Source of the DNA: a bacterium
GTDB taxonomy: Bacteria > Zixibacteria > MSB-5A5 > GN15 > FEB-12
DNA: 6,488 nucleotides
Reading direction: 5' to 3'
Assembly (NCBI GenBank): GCA_030612965.1
Contig: JAUWMW010000138.1
Span: 1-6,488 of the forward strand
Part shown: piece by piece, positions 6,246 through 6,488 of the stretch
Numbering within the stretch: position 1 is the stretch's first letter
Layout of the letters: every line of letters starts with the position of its first letter
Position numbers and translations under genes: made by a program
The notes under the pieces: model-generated
Seen by the model: only the letters and a program-made list of their open reading frames with translations
Databases searched by the model: none
What the model was told of the DNA's origin: nothing

Positions 6246-6488
6246 TTACATCGTAAAGAAGCGTTCGCCCTTGATGATTTTTTCCAGAATGCGAACCGTT
6301 TTCTCAACCGGCGCATGCATAATGTCGGCGGTGTTGAACGTGGTCCTCACCACTTCACGGGGAGCCGTAAAATTGGAACGCCCCCGACCACCACGAGCTT
6401 TTTTCTTGTGGGTCAGGTTGTACTGCCTTTGGTATTCCTTGGCCTTCTCTTTGTGCATTTGGTAATACCTTCGTTGGTATTCGCGTCG
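6246..6488 (-). CDS. C-terminal part of an unrecognised small basic protein with a 15-residue repeat
   Basis: The frame is open from the window edge to a TAA at 6248-6246, giving 80 visible residues. I do not recognise the family. The visible part opens with two consecutive 15-residue units, EYQRRYYQMHKEKAK and EYQRQYNLTHKKKAR, identical at 9 positions and rich in Lys, Arg, Tyr and Gln, probably helical. A Gly/Arg-rich linker (ARGGRGRSN) follows, then a less charged end containing FTAPREVV and VEKTVRILEKIIKGERFF. The basic repeats suggest nucleic-acid binding, but no catalytic or zinc motif is visible. An ATG at 6458 has a passable AAGG about nine bases upstream and could start a 70-residue protein. 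However, that Met lies inside the first repeat unit, so I favour a start outside the window and call the gene 5'-truncated here. A strong terminator follows 24 bases after the stop, so this is the last gene of its transcript. Confidence 0.65.
   Translation of the reverse strand, partial: RREYQRRYYQMHKEKAKEYQRQYNLTHKKKARGGRGRSNFTAPREVVRTTFNTADIMHAPVEKTVRILEKIIKGERFFTM

Overview
This 6.5 kb stretch reads as an ordinary chromosomal segment of a bacterium with a probably fermentative or otherwise anaerobic energy metabolism. All genes lie on the minus strand, so the window is transcribed from right to left. The gene content is a basic-tailed pyruvate phosphate dikinase, a single-chain ADP-forming acyl-CoA synthetase and a two-helix membrane protein with a proline-rich tail. 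This would suit an uncultivated lineage such as the FCB group (for example Zixibacteria), but that placement is an impression from protein style and not a measurement.

Layout, in transcription order. At 6488-6246 is the C-terminal end of an unrecognised small basic protein. Its reading frame stays open to the window edge, and it carries a 15-residue tandem repeat. A strong intrinsic terminator follows at 6221-6181. The putative ppdK promoter (-35 at 6179-6174, -10 at 6156-6151) abuts the terminator's T-tract. Then comes ppdK (6108-3301), a complete pyruvate phosphate dikinase with lysine-rich extensions at both ends, closed by a second intrinsic terminator at 3240-3200. The gap from 3300 to 2926 has no gene. 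It holds that terminator, a nested inverted repeat of about 104 bp (3173-3070), a weak candidate promoter and a leader hairpin (2983-2961). Next is the ADP-forming acetyl/acyl-CoA synthetase (2925-817), with alpha and beta modules fused in one chain. A 110-base gap without a convincing terminator leads to a 233-residue membrane protein (706-5) resembling the DUF3566 family. Its stop overlaps an ATGATG that could start a further gene outside the window.

How the genes fit together. PPDK interconverts PEP + AMP + PPi and pyruvate + ATP + Pi. The ADP-forming synthetase converts acetyl-CoA (or another acyl-CoA) + ADP + Pi to the free acid + ATP + CoA. With a pyruvate oxidoreductase in between, which is not in this window, they form the ATP-yielding end of the PPi-dependent glycolysis known from several anaerobes. 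The terminator after ppdK indicates that the two enzymes are separate transcription units, so the link is one of pathway and neighbourhood and not a proven operon. I see no tRNA or rRNA, CRISPR array, insertion sequence or phage gene, and no clear candidate for a new defence or mobile system.
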